Source: Fremontodendron californicum
Taxonomy: Eukaryota; Streptophyta; Magnoliopsida; Malvales; Malvaceae
Assembly: GCA_030761205.1 (NCBI GenBank)
Contig: JAULJL010000028.1
Coordinates: forward strand, 13,002,001-13,066,000
Length of the DNA stretch: 64,000 nucleotides
Direction of reading: 5' to 3'
Shown: piece by piece, positions 43,907-55,898 of the stretch
How positions within the stretch are numbered: position 1 is the stretch's first letter
Layout: each line of letters starts with the position of its first letter
Position numbers and translations under genes: made by a program
The notes under the pieces: generated by a model
The model's database searches: none
Told to the model about the DNA's origin: nothing
What the model saw: the letters and a program-made list of their open reading frames with translations, nothing else

Positions 43907-46900
43907 CTAGTTAGATTCAGACTTATCTTCAGCTTCAGAACTGGAAGGATCAGAAAGATTACACTCTTTGGGAGGTTCACTCTTGCTTCTTTCTTTCGCT
44001 GGTTTGTTTCTGTTTGTGCCCCCTTCCTTGTGACTTTCACTTCTGGCAGGATTCCTCTTCTTCACAGGAGTGTGAGGGGACTTACTGGGAGTTTCATAAA
44101 TGGTTATGCCGCCACGGGCCACTTTGCGAAGCATTGCCTCTTCATGACTAACCTCTTTTGTCTGAAAAGTCTCAAGTAATTCAACCACTTGGCTCATGAG
44201 AGGTCTCCCTTTTGGGTTTTGGCTAAGGCATTGGTAGGCCAAATTGGCTACCTTCATTGCAGTTCTAGCTGAGTACTGACCTTCCATTCTAGCGTCTAAG
44301 ATCCTTACAAGCTTCTTAGTATGAATCAACAGGGGACGAGCCCACTCAACCAGGTTATGTTCTCGGCCAGGCCTGCTCTTGTCCATTGCTCTTCTTCCAA
44401 GGAGCATCTCTAGCAACACTACTCCAAATCCGTAAACATCACTTCGTGCCGTTAAATGGCCTGGTCATGTCAATACTGCAACTTGGTTAGCCATTATCAT
44501 TGAGTATCGACATAACTAAACATCATGAGTACAAACATGTCAGTTTATGAAAGGATATAACAAAAGAAGTGCATCATAGAACTATTCTATCACTTTCTAT
44601 CTGGCAGTTAAACCAATTTGCCATCATCCTCTTCTTATTTCATAGTACCTGACATATTTCATTAAACTGGAACCTTGAAGATAAGATGTTTCAGTTATGA
44701 AATAAATAAGTTTCACCCTCTACTGGTATGTTCAACTTTTGTACAAGAAACCTATTATAAAATGCATTTAAGCGATCATTTTTATTTAACAATATATTTC
44801 AATGAAACAAAAGATAGAATTCAATTATCCAAAAAAAAAGAAACAAAAGATAGAACAAGCCTCAAGAGGCAAAGTGTTACAAGCAGAATCAGAGTGACTA
44901 AGCATGCATGAGATGAACTACCAAGTTGTTTGTGTATTTTACTCTCATCTATTCCTTTTATTATTTTTCAACAGTTTATAAAATATTTTACCTTTTTACC
45001 AATTATAAGTTAAAGCCCAAAGGCAAGTCGATATTCTCATGAAAAATAAATATACAGCAAAATTAAAGCGAACAAACAATTCTAATACACTACAGAATTT
45101 GGCTGTGAAAATAAAGTGAAATTGTTCCAAAACTACTTTTGAATATTGGCATTTGATTTCACATAGAGAAAATTCATTTTCGGAATATCAAAATGTCTAC
45201 TACCATAACACCAGGTACATGTTCCCTGAAAACAAGAGAAAGGGAACTGAGGAAGCTGCTACTCTCCAACTTCAGCTCCACTGAACAGAATGTTAATTCA
45301 TAAGAGAAAACCAATTAATAATTGACTGTGTCTATGAAGATCCTACCATTATGACTGAAAATTCTTCCTCATTTAATTGGCAATAATAAAGACTTTTAAT
45401 TCTCTTGAAACAGAATTTTAATTACTAACCAGTCATTACATATTCAGGAGCAGCATATCCGTACGTGCCCATCACTCGTGTTGACACATGAGTCTGGTCT
45501 CCCATTGGTCCATCCTTTGCAAGTCCAAAGTCTGAGAGCTTTGCATTGAAGTCCTACATGTTAGGTGCATTTTCAGTGACGGAAACTAAAACTTCCTCAA
45601 AAGTGAACACATACTTAATGGAAACTTAGAGTAAGTTTCAATAGAACTCTAGGTATGGGTAATCCTTTGCAGAAGGAAACTTCCAATGATTTTATCATCT
45701 GTAAGGCTTTTGATTTTAAGGAGCTACTGTAAAATTAAAATTCGGATCAAGGAATTTTGTTTAAAAAGAAAAAGTGAACTCAGCAAAGACATGTAAAGGT
45801 TCAGAAGTCTTCCCATTTTTAAAGATCCCATAAAATAAGATGCACTTGATTAATGTACAGGCAACTGATGAATAACAAATAAATGATGACTAACCAAATC
45901 CAGCAAGATGTTTGATGTCTTGAAGTCACGGTATATGACAGGTCTTCCTGCACCATGAAGAAAAGCAAGCCCTTTTGCTGCATCTAAAGCAATCTTCATT
46001 CTTTTTGACCAAGTCAAACTACAATCAACTCCTAGCAACCAAGAATAAATAGGGTAAATAAAAAATGCTTCCATTCTCTATATAATGGAAAACAGATACC
46101 TCTTTCTTTGATATGTACACACAATGGAGATACTTTTAGCAGATATTTTTCTAGTGCTCTTTATCCCTAAAATATTATTAACCGGACATAAAATCTAAGC
46201 AATGCCAGGCAGGAACAACCACATGCACATCATAAATGGATGTAAATACTAGTAATACTTGGAGGAGCAAGGAAGTCATGGAGTGTTAAGTAAATTAATG
46301 GATCAACCTTTTCGAGCAAATATATAGTCTGATGTAAAAATAAACTTGTGATTTTGGTTTATCATCCACGTTTCTAGACTTTAAGTTCGAAGCATACAGG
46401 TAATACAATCCATTAACCTGAACCTCCAAAAAAAAAAAAAAAGCAGAGAATTTCATGCTGTTTCCCTTCTGTTGGAGTGCATAAAATTTTATTTTCCATT
46501 TCTTTTTCTGGCATAACAGTTTCTTTTAATATCAAATAGAACTTAAGTTGACAAATATTCATCACCTCAAATGTGAATGAAACATGTGCATGCATTAGTA
46601 CAGAAAAGATCAAAAGATAGTTAAAACCACTCCTGACACTTTTATCTCGTTAATGGAAGGTAATTTATTGATAAAAGATCCATGTATTAGATATAAGGAA
46701 AATCTCCTGAAAAAGTCTGACTTTCTAGCAAACAGAGCAACTGGAACAAACATGCAACTTATTTGCAGGCGATAATATGTTTTATCTCTCAAGTCATGAA
46801 AGGTGGCATGCATTATGTGTAACCAGAACAATGAGGAAGCAGTTAACTAGTAAATATATGGAAATATAAAATCATACAGTAAATAAGACTGCCTGAAATT

Positions 46901-49099
46901 TTGAAAATTGAAGAATAGGAAATTAGATTAGGGTCTTCCTTCTTTTACGTGAAAAAATAATACATGGTACTTGTGTCCTCTCAATCCGCTTACAGATGCG
47001 TTAAAATATAGAGGTTGTTAAATAAGTTGCATAATAGAATTTATTTCCTAAGTCCCATAGACTTAAAATCACTTTTTTCCTACCACTTACTGCGAAAAAG
47101 ATGTTTTTCGAGGCTCCCACTTGCCATGTATTCATAGACAAGCAGCCGATGTTCATCCTCACAACAGTATCCAATGAGCTTCACAAGATTTGGATGGCTG
47201 AGTTGCCCTAGATAGTTGACTTCAGCCTGCAAAACAAAGAATCATGTGCAAAAGAAGCAATTATATTCTGTCTCGATTGTTATTCTAAATAAAAAAGAGA
47301 AGTCATATAATTATCTAATATACCAACTTGAAAACAGTTTATTTTCAGGTCCCATTTACTGGTTGACTAAGTATTGTTGAAATATGTATGCATCCATAAA
47401 AATGAGAAATAGCAACTCTAAACAGCAGTTTCTGATGGCCAAAAAAAGCAGCTGTTTCTAAATAAAATCTTTTCTCAAATATGAAATAAGATGATAAACC
47501 ACATGAAACTTTTAAAATTTGTTGCTCTGTTCTAAATGCCCAAAAGTATACCCCTACCTATCTAAGACATTAGTTAATGCTTAATTATAGTTCTTGTTCT
47601 ATATCCTAGGTAAACAAAAAACAAGTATTAAGTAACGGAGTTGAATTAGGCCAAGATTTAATGCATTTGAAATCGAATAATGGGAAACTACTAGATTTAT
47701 AAGATAATATGGTGAGTTATGCAATTACCGCATTCCTTTAAAGTGGATTCTTATAATCGTAATAGTACAACAGCATCCTGCCATATATATGAGCATTCTT
47801 CTCCAGCTAGATGAAACTTTTTCATATACTCTCTCTCTCTCTCTCTCTTGGGTTGTATTGATAAAGTTTGTACCAGTATTTGGCAATGATATGAAAGACT
47901 AAGTATCCATATCTGTAGATATAGCACAAATAAAATAATAACACCTCAGATTAAAAGAATTTCATAGAAGATGCCAAGAAAATAATACAAGGAGATTACC
48001 AGCCATTCTCTATCACCTTGGAACCCATCAGGATTAAGCTCCTTAACAGCGACTGCTGTAGATCTGTAACCAGGCCTCACATTCTCATCTATTACTCCTT
48101 TATAAACAACCCCAAAGCCCCCCTCACCAACAATATAGTCTGGCCGGAATTGCTTTGTAGCCAACCTTGTCTCCTCATATGTGAATATACAAACATTGCT
48201 ATATCCAGGATTCTGCCGGAGATCTTTGACATCCTTGGCTGTCAAAGGAATGATGTTTTGGCTTTTGGTTTCAGGTGATTCCTGCATTTCTAGTTTTTGT
48301 TGGAGATGCAGTAGTTTTAAGTCCTCCATCTGAAGTAGTTCATAATAAAGAAATATTCTACAAACTAAAGGCCCTCGATCTCTTTAAATATGCAAAGATA
48401 CAAACATCGGCATGCATCCTTATTCAATAATTCTATACGGTTTAAAAAAGATTGGTCCCACAAGGCACAATTGGAAAGCACTCTCAGTTCACTAGTTCTA
48501 GGTTAGGTTGTTCAAACTCCATCCAATCAATTAATGTCATGATTCTCTAGTTTTCTGCAATAAATTTTAGGCTGGTTTTTCCAAATGTATGACATATACA
48601 AGTTGTGAACTATTAATTCTGAAAACAGTACTCGCATCAACTTTAATATATTAAAGTTTTACACACTACAACTCTCCATTTGAACAACATTTTACAAATT
48701 TAGACCTCATCAAACAGTGTAAAATGAATCACAATTATAATCAAGATCAAAGAACAATGTCACAAGAAATGGCCAAAAAAAAAAGGAACAATGTCACAAC
48801 CTCATAAACTTTCAGCATAAAAACAACACACAAAGTTACAAATAGAATAAGTGTTTCCATTTTCTGTCAATTTCTGGGAGCAGGAAAACTAAGTAAAGCA
48901 CGAAATTGAACAAGAAATTCAAACCACCAAAAAATACATGAAAATTCAAACGAGAGTTAGAAACTTAAATAAAGAAATTTAAAAGAAAAAAAATCACAAG
49001 GGGGAAATGAAATTTAAAATAACCTGGACGCTTGCTGAGAGATTGGCCATGTTGATGTTGGTGCAGCTGTTGTTTTTCGATGCTAAAACAAATCCCCAT
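43907..49099 (-). CDS. PBL17-like receptor-like cytoplasmic kinase (RLCK subfamily VII), six coding exons
   Basis: Predicted coding exons (minus strand): 49099-49024, 48289-48000, 47226-47091, 46031-45895, 45553-45430, 44460-43907. All introns are GT-AG, phases agree, total 438 residues. The start MGICFS has Gly2 for N-myristoylation and Cys4 for palmitoylation, so membrane attachment is expected. The kinase domain spans ~74-355: GEGGFG loop 80-85, Lys108 (AVAVK), catalytic YRDFK with Asp203, DFG Asp221, activation segment STRVMGTYGYAAPEY (~237-251). The tail is Ser/Lys-rich. It most resembles Arabidopsis PBL17 and its close PBL relatives from memory; RLCK VII kinases relay signals from immune and other receptor kinases. 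The weakest point is the exon 2 acceptor: the obvious CAG at 48330 shifts frame, and CTAG before 48289 was chosen. Apparently intact and functional. Confidence 0.92.
47828..47850. repeat. CT microsatellite in kinase intron 2
   Basis: Run of CT dinucleotides (CTCTCTCTCTCTCTCTCTCT) inside intron 2. A typical length-variable simple repeat. Confidence 0.9.
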
Positions 49100-49450
49100 T
49101 AATCCTCCAACCCACACTCTGAAAATTAATCTGAATTTGGAATTTATCTCCCCACTGCTTTAACAACAATATATCACATTATATTCAGCTCATTCAAAAT
49201 TAAGAAATTTGAGTCGATGTTACAAAAAAGAGGGGTCCAAATCCGATCTGGGTAAGATCGAATCTCAGGTGGGTCGCCAGGAAATGCACCGATGCAATTG
49301 GTAAGAAGGGAAAGAACACCACGGAAAGGGGAACTAAAAAAAAACCCCAAAAACTAAGATAAAAAAAGAGGGAGAGGGAGAAAGCGAGAATGTCTTACAG
49401 AGAGAATCCACGATAGATTAACTGTTTTTTTTTTTGGTTTTTGGTTTTTG
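49100..49450 (-). promoter_or_regulatory. 5' untranslated/promoter-proximal region of the kinase gene
   Basis: The minus strand upstream of ATG 49099 contains a pyrimidine-rich stretch (plus-strand GAGGGAGAGGGAGAAAGCGAG at ~49369), as is common in plant 5' leaders. No clear TATA box was found. The transcript start cannot be placed. Confidence 0.45.
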
Positions 49451-49960
49451 CTTTTTCAGAGGCGCAGCCGCCAAAAACGCCAAGCAAAGCGGGACCCCAT
49501 GTTTTTCTAACAAAACAACCTTTTAATATGTTGCCATTTACTTGTTCCAATCTATCGACGCTGTAGTGGGCAAAATCTACTTTGATCGAACGCCATAGAT
49601 AGATGCTTCAGTATGGCTCCAACTCTATCCAATGTTTTCGGTTTTTGATCAAACTTTTTTAGGAAATTATTGATTTTTCACGCAAATTTCATCAAAATGA
49701 GCGGTCATATTTTGATCAAGTAGCATGAAATGTGGAAAAACATATTTCATTTTGTGTTTTAATCGGTTTATATTTAGTCTTTTTGTCTTTATTTCTTTTT
49801 TCCTTCCTTCTATTTTTACAAAAACATGGATCGCAGGTGACCCTGATGGACCTTGAGCAAGATGTTGCCTCCACGATCATCACTTAACATTGCATGACCC
49901 AATTTGGCCCATGCTAATGTAGAAAACTTTTATTTTTAAGTATACTAGAAAAATGTCCGC
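49451..49960. other. Intergenic sequence upstream of the kinase gene
   Basis: AT-rich; nothing recognised beyond likely promoter sequence for the minus-strand kinase gene. No ORF of note. Confidence 0.5.
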
Positions 49961-52370
49961 GTTTCGTTGCGAATATATTATCAAATTTGAATTAATATTT
50001 TGTAATAAAGTTGAAAGATAAAAAAAAAAGAGAATTAACGATAATTAAAAAAAAATAATAATAACTTCCATTATTATATAATACTTGATATAAAATTGAA
50101 AGTTATTTGATATGATCAATTAGATCCGATAATTTCGGATAAAACATAATTATACGATATAAATATAACATAAGAAAATAATTAAAATACGACATGAATA
50201 CGATTAAATATATAACATGCCAAAATTTATATAAATATATAATACCTTGAATACGATTATGATATGAAAAAATAACACGAACACGGCGAAATGTGACACA
50301 AAATTTGGAGTTATTTGAATAGTGTCAATTAGACATGACAATTTGAACATAACATGATTATACTTAAATTATGAAATTTAAGTTTATGATAATTATTTAT
50401 CAATTACGTAATATAAATGTATTTTCAAATGTTATTTTTATATATATTTCTAAAAATATATAGACTTTATTGCATATTGTATATTTTTATTTATAGGAGG
50501 TAAAAAATAATAAATAAAAAAATAAAATTATGGTTTGTATTTTATTCTTTCTTAAGATATATTTTCTCACATAGGTTAGCAGCAAATTCGTTTTTTTTTT
50601 TAATTTTTTCCCGAGCGGATCGGGTACGGATCCTAAATCGACCTACGACTCGACGTGCGAACCTTCGCTTTTAAATACATCATTTGAAATTAAAATAATT
50701 AATAAAATAATTATTTTAATTTTTATCCCGAACCGATCGGGCATGGATCCTAAACTGATCCGTGAGTCAACGTGCGGACCCACCCCTTTAAATACATCAT
50801 TTAAAATTAAAATAATTAATAAAATAAATTTTTTTAACTTTTTCTCCGAACCGGTCGGGTACGGATCCTAAATCTACCTGCGAGTCAACGTGTGGACTAA
50901 CCCTTTTAAATATATTATTTAAAAATAAAATAAAAACTAATTAATAAAATAAATATATTTTTTCACTTTTTTTCCGCGTGAGTCGGGTACTGATCCTAAA
51001 TCGACCTGCGAGTCAATGTGCATACCAACACCTTTAAATACATCATTAAAAATAAAATAAATTTTAAAAAAAAAACTATAAATAATAAATTAAAATTTAA
51101 AAAAAAAATTCAAGCGGATCGATTACGGATCCTAAATTAAGCTGTAAGTGAACGTATGGATCAACCCGGTACACCATTTAAAATTAAAATAAAAATAATT
51201 AATAAAATAAATTTTTTATTTTAATTTTTTTTTCTCGAATGGTTCGGATATAGATCCTAAATATTTTATATAAATTTAGATAAAATAAAAAGAAAATGAG
51301 TAAAGGCTATCCCATGTATATGGGGATAATTTTTATAGATAGTTATTGTAGATTATAGATATGCGAATAATGTTTCATTTTTATCCAAACAATTGTAATC
51401 TTTCACTTTTATCCAAAATTATAATTTAGTGACCTACATAAGCTGGCAAACAATGAAAGGCCTTGAAAATTAAATTCGAATTTAAATTAATATTTTATAA
51501 TAAATTTGAAATATAAAAAAGTAAGAGTAGTAAAGATAATAATTTAAAAATATAATAATTCTTATTCTTATATGACACCTGATATAAAATTTATAGTTAT
51601 CTGAATATGGTCAATTACATCCGGCAATTTCAGTAACATAATTATACGATACGAACATAACATGAAAAAATAATTAAAACATGACATGACACAAAAAATA
51701 ACATGAACACGACACAAATACACGAATGTGTCAAAATGTACATAAAATAAATTATTAACGTGTCAAATTTTATATAAATATATAATACATTGAATACGAT
51801 TATAAAAGGAAAAATAACCTGAACATGATGATGCGTGACACAAATTTGTGAGTTATTTGAATAGTGTAAATTAGACTCGGCAATTTAGGACATAACATGA
51901 TTATACGAGTCGAACACAACATGAAAAAAGTAATTAAAATACGACACGAAAAAATAATATGAATACGACATAAATACACGAACGTGTCAAAATCGACATA
52001 AAATAAATTATTAACGTGTAAAAATTTATAATATTTTAAACACACGATAAAATAACACAAACACACAAAATTGAATCATTATAACAAATTATGCAAAATA
52101 TGAGATGAATTGATACACGATACAAACATACAAAATTTTTTCTAAATTGGATCACCATGCAAAATATTTGGATGAATTGAAACACGTCACAAACATATGA
52201 AAAAAATAATTAAAATACGATACGACAAGAAAATAATATGAACACAACACAAATACACAAACGTGTTAAAATTTACATAAAATGAATTATTAACATGTAA
52301 AAATTTATATAATAAATTTATAATACTTTGAACACAAAAAAAAATACGAACACGACACGAACGCACAAAT
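49960..52370. repeat. AT-rich region with several direct copies of one ~400-bp unit
   Basis: A block with ATTAATATTTTGTAATAAA, ATAATTATACGATA and AAAATACGACATGAA words at 49985-50400 recurs at 51475-51700, again in part at 51780-51970 and at 52190-52350. The left end carries ATGTCCGCGTTTCGTTGCG near 49956. This looks like tandem or nested copies of a low-complexity transposon-derived sequence; class unknown. No gene. Confidence 0.65.
50600..51270. repeat. ~116-135-bp tandem repeats with a GGATCCTAAA core (6 copies)
   Basis: Six diverged units, recognised by GGATCGGGTACGGATCCTAA or variants at about 50616, 50736, 50852, 50978, 51113 and 51238. Each is followed by a CGACCTGCGAGTCAACGTGY-like GC-rich half and then an AAATACATCATTTAAAATTA-type AT-rich half. 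It lies between copies of the larger AT-rich unit. Confidence 0.85.
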
Positions 52371-52600
52371 TTTTCTCTTTTTTCTTTTCTTTTTTTTCTC
52401 TCTTTGTCTTTTTTTTTCCAAAAAAAAAAATAAGAAAATAATGTCTTGCCGCGTGGCAAGCCAATTTGAAGCAATTCCCCCAATTGCAAACAGTAATTGG
52501 GAGATTGCTTTTAAACTATGTAATAGATTTATTGATGTTTTAGTTTATAGATTAAAGCAGTGGAAGTTGATGCCTCTAAAAGTCTTATCCAATACTGATA
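52371..52600. other. Intergenic sequence
   Basis: TTTTTCTTTT runs and unique-looking AT-rich DNA. No feature recognised. Confidence 0.4.
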
Positions 52601-53400
52601 TATATTGTTATTAAAAATCGGGAATAAAAAATTAGATCAGAAATCAAATCGGTCAGACATTTGATTTTGAGATTAACTGGTTGAATCGACCGATTCAATA
52701 ATACTTAAAAATTGAAATTAATATAATTTCAAAAAAATAGGAAAAAAAAAAAGAAAAAGAAAAACCTTCTTCAAGAATTTCAAATTAAGTAGCAAACTTT
52801 CCTCAAACACTATGTTCTCAAGTGAGTATCAAACAACATAGACAAGAAAGGGAAAAAAAAAAAAGAACACATGAAAGAAAAATGCTAAATAGGAAAAGAA
52901 GGAAGGATGTGGTGCACCCTCAATGTATCTATATAGAAATAACAGAGTAGTGAGTAGTAGAGAATGAACATAGAGGGGAATGGAGAAGCAGAATAGAAAC
53001 CAGAAAGATAGAGAAAGAATTCAAGAGCAAGAGAAATGGCTAATGAAGAAGATAGTGAAACGGCTCTACATCAGAACGAGGGAAGAAGAAGGACTTTATT
53101 TATTAACTTTCATTTGGGCTTTAATTTTTAAATTTGGTGAAGGAAATAACTTGGATCAAAATTAGTGGGTTTTAATGAAATTGGACTTAAAAAGCTCAAA
53201 TCACAGAAAAAATTACAAATCCGATTTTGTTGGGTTTTTTCCAGGTTAATCAATTTTTGATTCTCGATTAATTACTGGTTTTGATCGGTTCACTCATTTC
53301 TCGATTTTATTATTGTAGTTGAACCGTCGGATTTATTGATTTTTTATTGAACCGATCGATTCGGTCCAATTTTTTCATCATTGATTAAAAAAGGGCTATG
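52600..53400. repeat. Possible TIR-type repeat with CCGATTCGGTC-like ends
   Basis: The left side (ATCAAATCGGTCAGACATTT, TTGAATCGACCGATTC at ~52650-52700) and right side (AACCGATCGATTCGGTCCAA at ~53352) share GATCGGTTY/AACCGATY words in inverted orientation. The middle is purine-rich with one short frame (52980-53165) that looks spurious. A decayed DNA-transposon relic is possible. Confidence 0.35.
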
Positions 53401-53476
53401 GGCGATCTTCAGCAGGTGGCGTCGAGTTTGTAAGGACAAGTGGATCAAAGGTTTAACAAATCCTCGGAACTGCCAA

Positions 53477-53669
53477 CGTGAGTTGATTCAGTTAATCGAG
53501 TATTTATTAGCGCCTTGATTAGTATCAGAGTTTAAATCTCACCAGTAGTCTCACTTGGTGGTTAATCTATAAATTCCACTATTAACCCTCTTTGAAGCTT
53601 GTAACATGCTCTGACCTTGGACTAGGATAGCCTTCTCTCACCTAAACTTTTTCGTACAAAAAAAAAAAC
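53477..53669 (+). mobile_element. tRNA-derived SINE, copy 1
   Basis: Homologous along its length to 54617-54804. It has an A-box-like AGTTAATCGAGTATTTATTA, a B-box-like AGTTTAAATCTC, and the 3' end CACCTAAACTTTTTCGTAC followed by an A-rich tail (to ~53669). The B box is decayed. No target duplication is obvious. Confidence 0.7.
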
Positions 53670-53691
53670 AACAAGAGAAAAGTATATTTAG

Positions 53692-54301
53692 CAAGGTAGT
53701 CAGTACCATACTGTTGGGCTGACCGTTTTTGTTCTGGTACTGGTACATACCGGTATCGATGTGTTTCGGTGTACCGTTTCGGGCTTACCGATATTTTTCA
53801 AATATTTTTTTCATATATCTATATATAGCCTATTTTCAAGTTTTTTAATAAAATATATATTATATTAACATGCAAATAAACATCCATTACATGCATATAT
53901 ATGTTTTTATGCAAATATAAATTTTAAATATTTAATATCTAAAATTTTTAAACATCAAATAAGTAAAATAAATATTAAAAAATATAGTAAATTATGATTA
54001 ATTATGTTCAATAGCTTAATGTAATGAACATACTTTATTTTTAAATGTAATTATGAAAAAAATAAAAATGATCATGACAAAATAAAATTAAAATTGGTTT
54101 AAAAAATCAAATAAGTGCTTTTTTTTATAAATAAAAAAAATCAAAATCTTGTACCAATCGGTATGGGCCGGTACAAGCCGATACGATCGGTACGAGCCGA
54201 TAGAAAAACCGAAATGGTACGAGACTAGTACCGTTTTGATTTTCTTAAAACGGTACGTACCGGCCGGTATGGCCGGTACCGGTACGATACCGACCACATT
54301 G
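53692..54301. mobile_element. 610-bp hAT-like MITE with GGTACC-rich ends
   Basis: The ends CAAGGTAGTCAGTACC and, inverted, CAATGTGGTCGGTATC match at 12 of 16 positions and fit the hAT-type CANNG start. Subterminal parts are dense in CCGGTACC/CCGGCCGGTA palindromic words; the interior is AT-rich and non-coding. Flanking 8-mers ATATTTAG and ATATTACC match only in the first five bases, so the target duplication is uncertain. Confidence 0.55.
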
Positions 54302-55590
54302 ATATTACCCTCCTCAGATTTGATAGAAAATACACTTACCCCTTTAAGATTTGAAAAACACCCACTTACTTCCTAGAGTTTGACACAAAATGCACTAACC
54401 CCCTAAGGTATTATTTCTAAGTTAATTTTAAATGAAAAGACAAATATACTCTTTGTTAATTATTAATCATTTATTTTTATTTATTTTGTTTTTTCTTTTA
54501 ATTTTTTTACTTAATTTTTTTTTTTAACTACAAAAATATCTTTAATTACTATCAAGTTAAATTCTAATTAAATTATATTATAATTCAAGTATACATGTTA
54601 AATATTTTGAACTTATGCCAATGTGGACTGATCAGTTGGTTGAGTATTCATTAGCGTCTTGGCAAGCATCAGGGTTCGAGTCTCACCAGCAGTTCCACTT
54701 AGTGGGTGATCTATAAGTACCATTATTACCCCTCTCTGAGGCCTATGATATGCCTTGACCCTGGATTGTTTAGCCTCCCCTCACCTAAACTTTTTGTACC
54801 AAAAAAATATTTTAAACTTATCTTTAATTCAATTATATATAATAACTTTGAAATTAATATATTATGTTATTTTTATTTAAAAATGAATCAATTGTCATTA
54901 TTTAAAAAAGTTTAATAATAAAGAAATCGATTAAAAAATGAAAAACTGATAGAATTTTTTTTAAAAAAAATGTATTTTTAATATTTAAAGTAAAATTATT
55001 TAAATATTAATTTGATTAACAAAATGCTAATATAGTTACTTTTTCAAGAGATAAAATGTGTTTTTTTCAAAATAATAAGGGTAAGTTTATTTTCAATAAA
55101 ATCTCATGAAAGATAATTATATATATTTTTATTCTCCTTTCTTCCTTTTTTTTTATTTAATCAATTTCATTATCACTAAAATTTTTAAATAACAATAATT
55201 AATTAAATAAAGATATTTTAATAAATTCATTTCAAAATTAATATTTAATTGAATTAAAGATAAGTTTAAAATATTTAACATGCACTTGAATTAAAATATA
55301 ACTTAATTAGAATTTAATTTAATAGTAATCAAAGATAATTTTAAAACCAAATAAATTCTCATTATTTTGTAGTTAAAAAAATTTTGAATAAAAAAAAGAA
55401 AGAATGAAAAGAAAAAAAATGATTAATAATTAACAAATAACATATTTGTCTTTTCATTTAAAATTAACGTAAAAAGAATATGTTAGGGGGTTAATGTATT
55501 TTGTGCCAAACATTAAGAGATAAGTAGGTGTTTTTCAAACTAAAATAAATAAATAAATTTTCTATCAAACTTGATGAAGATAAATGTCTT
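54302..55590. mobile_element. Long inverted repeat (foldback/MITE-like) element
   Basis: The left arm (~54305-54616, continuing after the SINE at 54822) and right arm (~55215-55585) are long inverted copies: GTTAATTTTAAATGAAAAGA on the left against TCTTTTCATTTAAAATTAAC on the right, with many other such blocks. A third copy of the terminal sequence lies at ~55050-55110, so there may be two overlapping elements. No coding capacity. A poly-A run follows at 55592-55619. Confidence 0.75.
54617..54804 (+). mobile_element. tRNA-derived SINE, copy 2, with target duplication
   Basis: ~188 bp. It contains an A-box region (GATCAGTTGGTTGAGTA), a B box GGTTCGAGTCT typical of RNA polymerase III tRNA-type promoters, and the 3' end CACCTAAACTTTTTGTACC with a short A tail. 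The flanks AAATATTTTGAACTTAT (54600-54616) and AAATATTTTAAACTTAT (54805-54821) form a 17-bp target duplication with one mismatch, as expected for LINE-driven insertion. The left end was set from this duplication. Confidence 0.85.
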
Positions 55591-55898
55591 TTACCAAAAA
55601 AAAAAAAAAAAAAAAAAAACAAATCCGAAGACTCTACTTTTTAGATTTGAATCTCTATTAATTTTTCTTTGTAGATTGGGCTCGTTATGTACCAAAAAAG
55701 AAAACATTTCAAATAGCTATTTGTAACAAATTCCATACATTCTTATGTTATGTCTCTTTTGTATCTCATATAATATATATTTTATGAAACGTCAATAGAA
55801 AGTTGAGAGTGGATCAATAATGTTTGTCACCTTTTAAGCTTTCACCTTTTATGCTGCTTCTATGAGGAATTTTGTATTATTTTAATTTTATTTCAGGT

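Noticed and set aside
43847..44179. 110-residue plus-strand frame
   Set aside because: Antisense shadow of the last kinase exon.
48018..48278. 86-residue plus-strand frame
   Set aside because: Antisense shadow of kinase exon 2.
52980..53165. 61-residue plus-strand frame MEKQNRNQKDRERIQEQEKW
   Set aside because: A purine-rich low-complexity stretch; no homology recognised and no gene structure around it.
54617..54690. Possible genuine tRNA gene
   Set aside because: It has A- and B-box-like parts but no acceptor stem pairing, and it continues into a SINE body with an A tail and target duplication.
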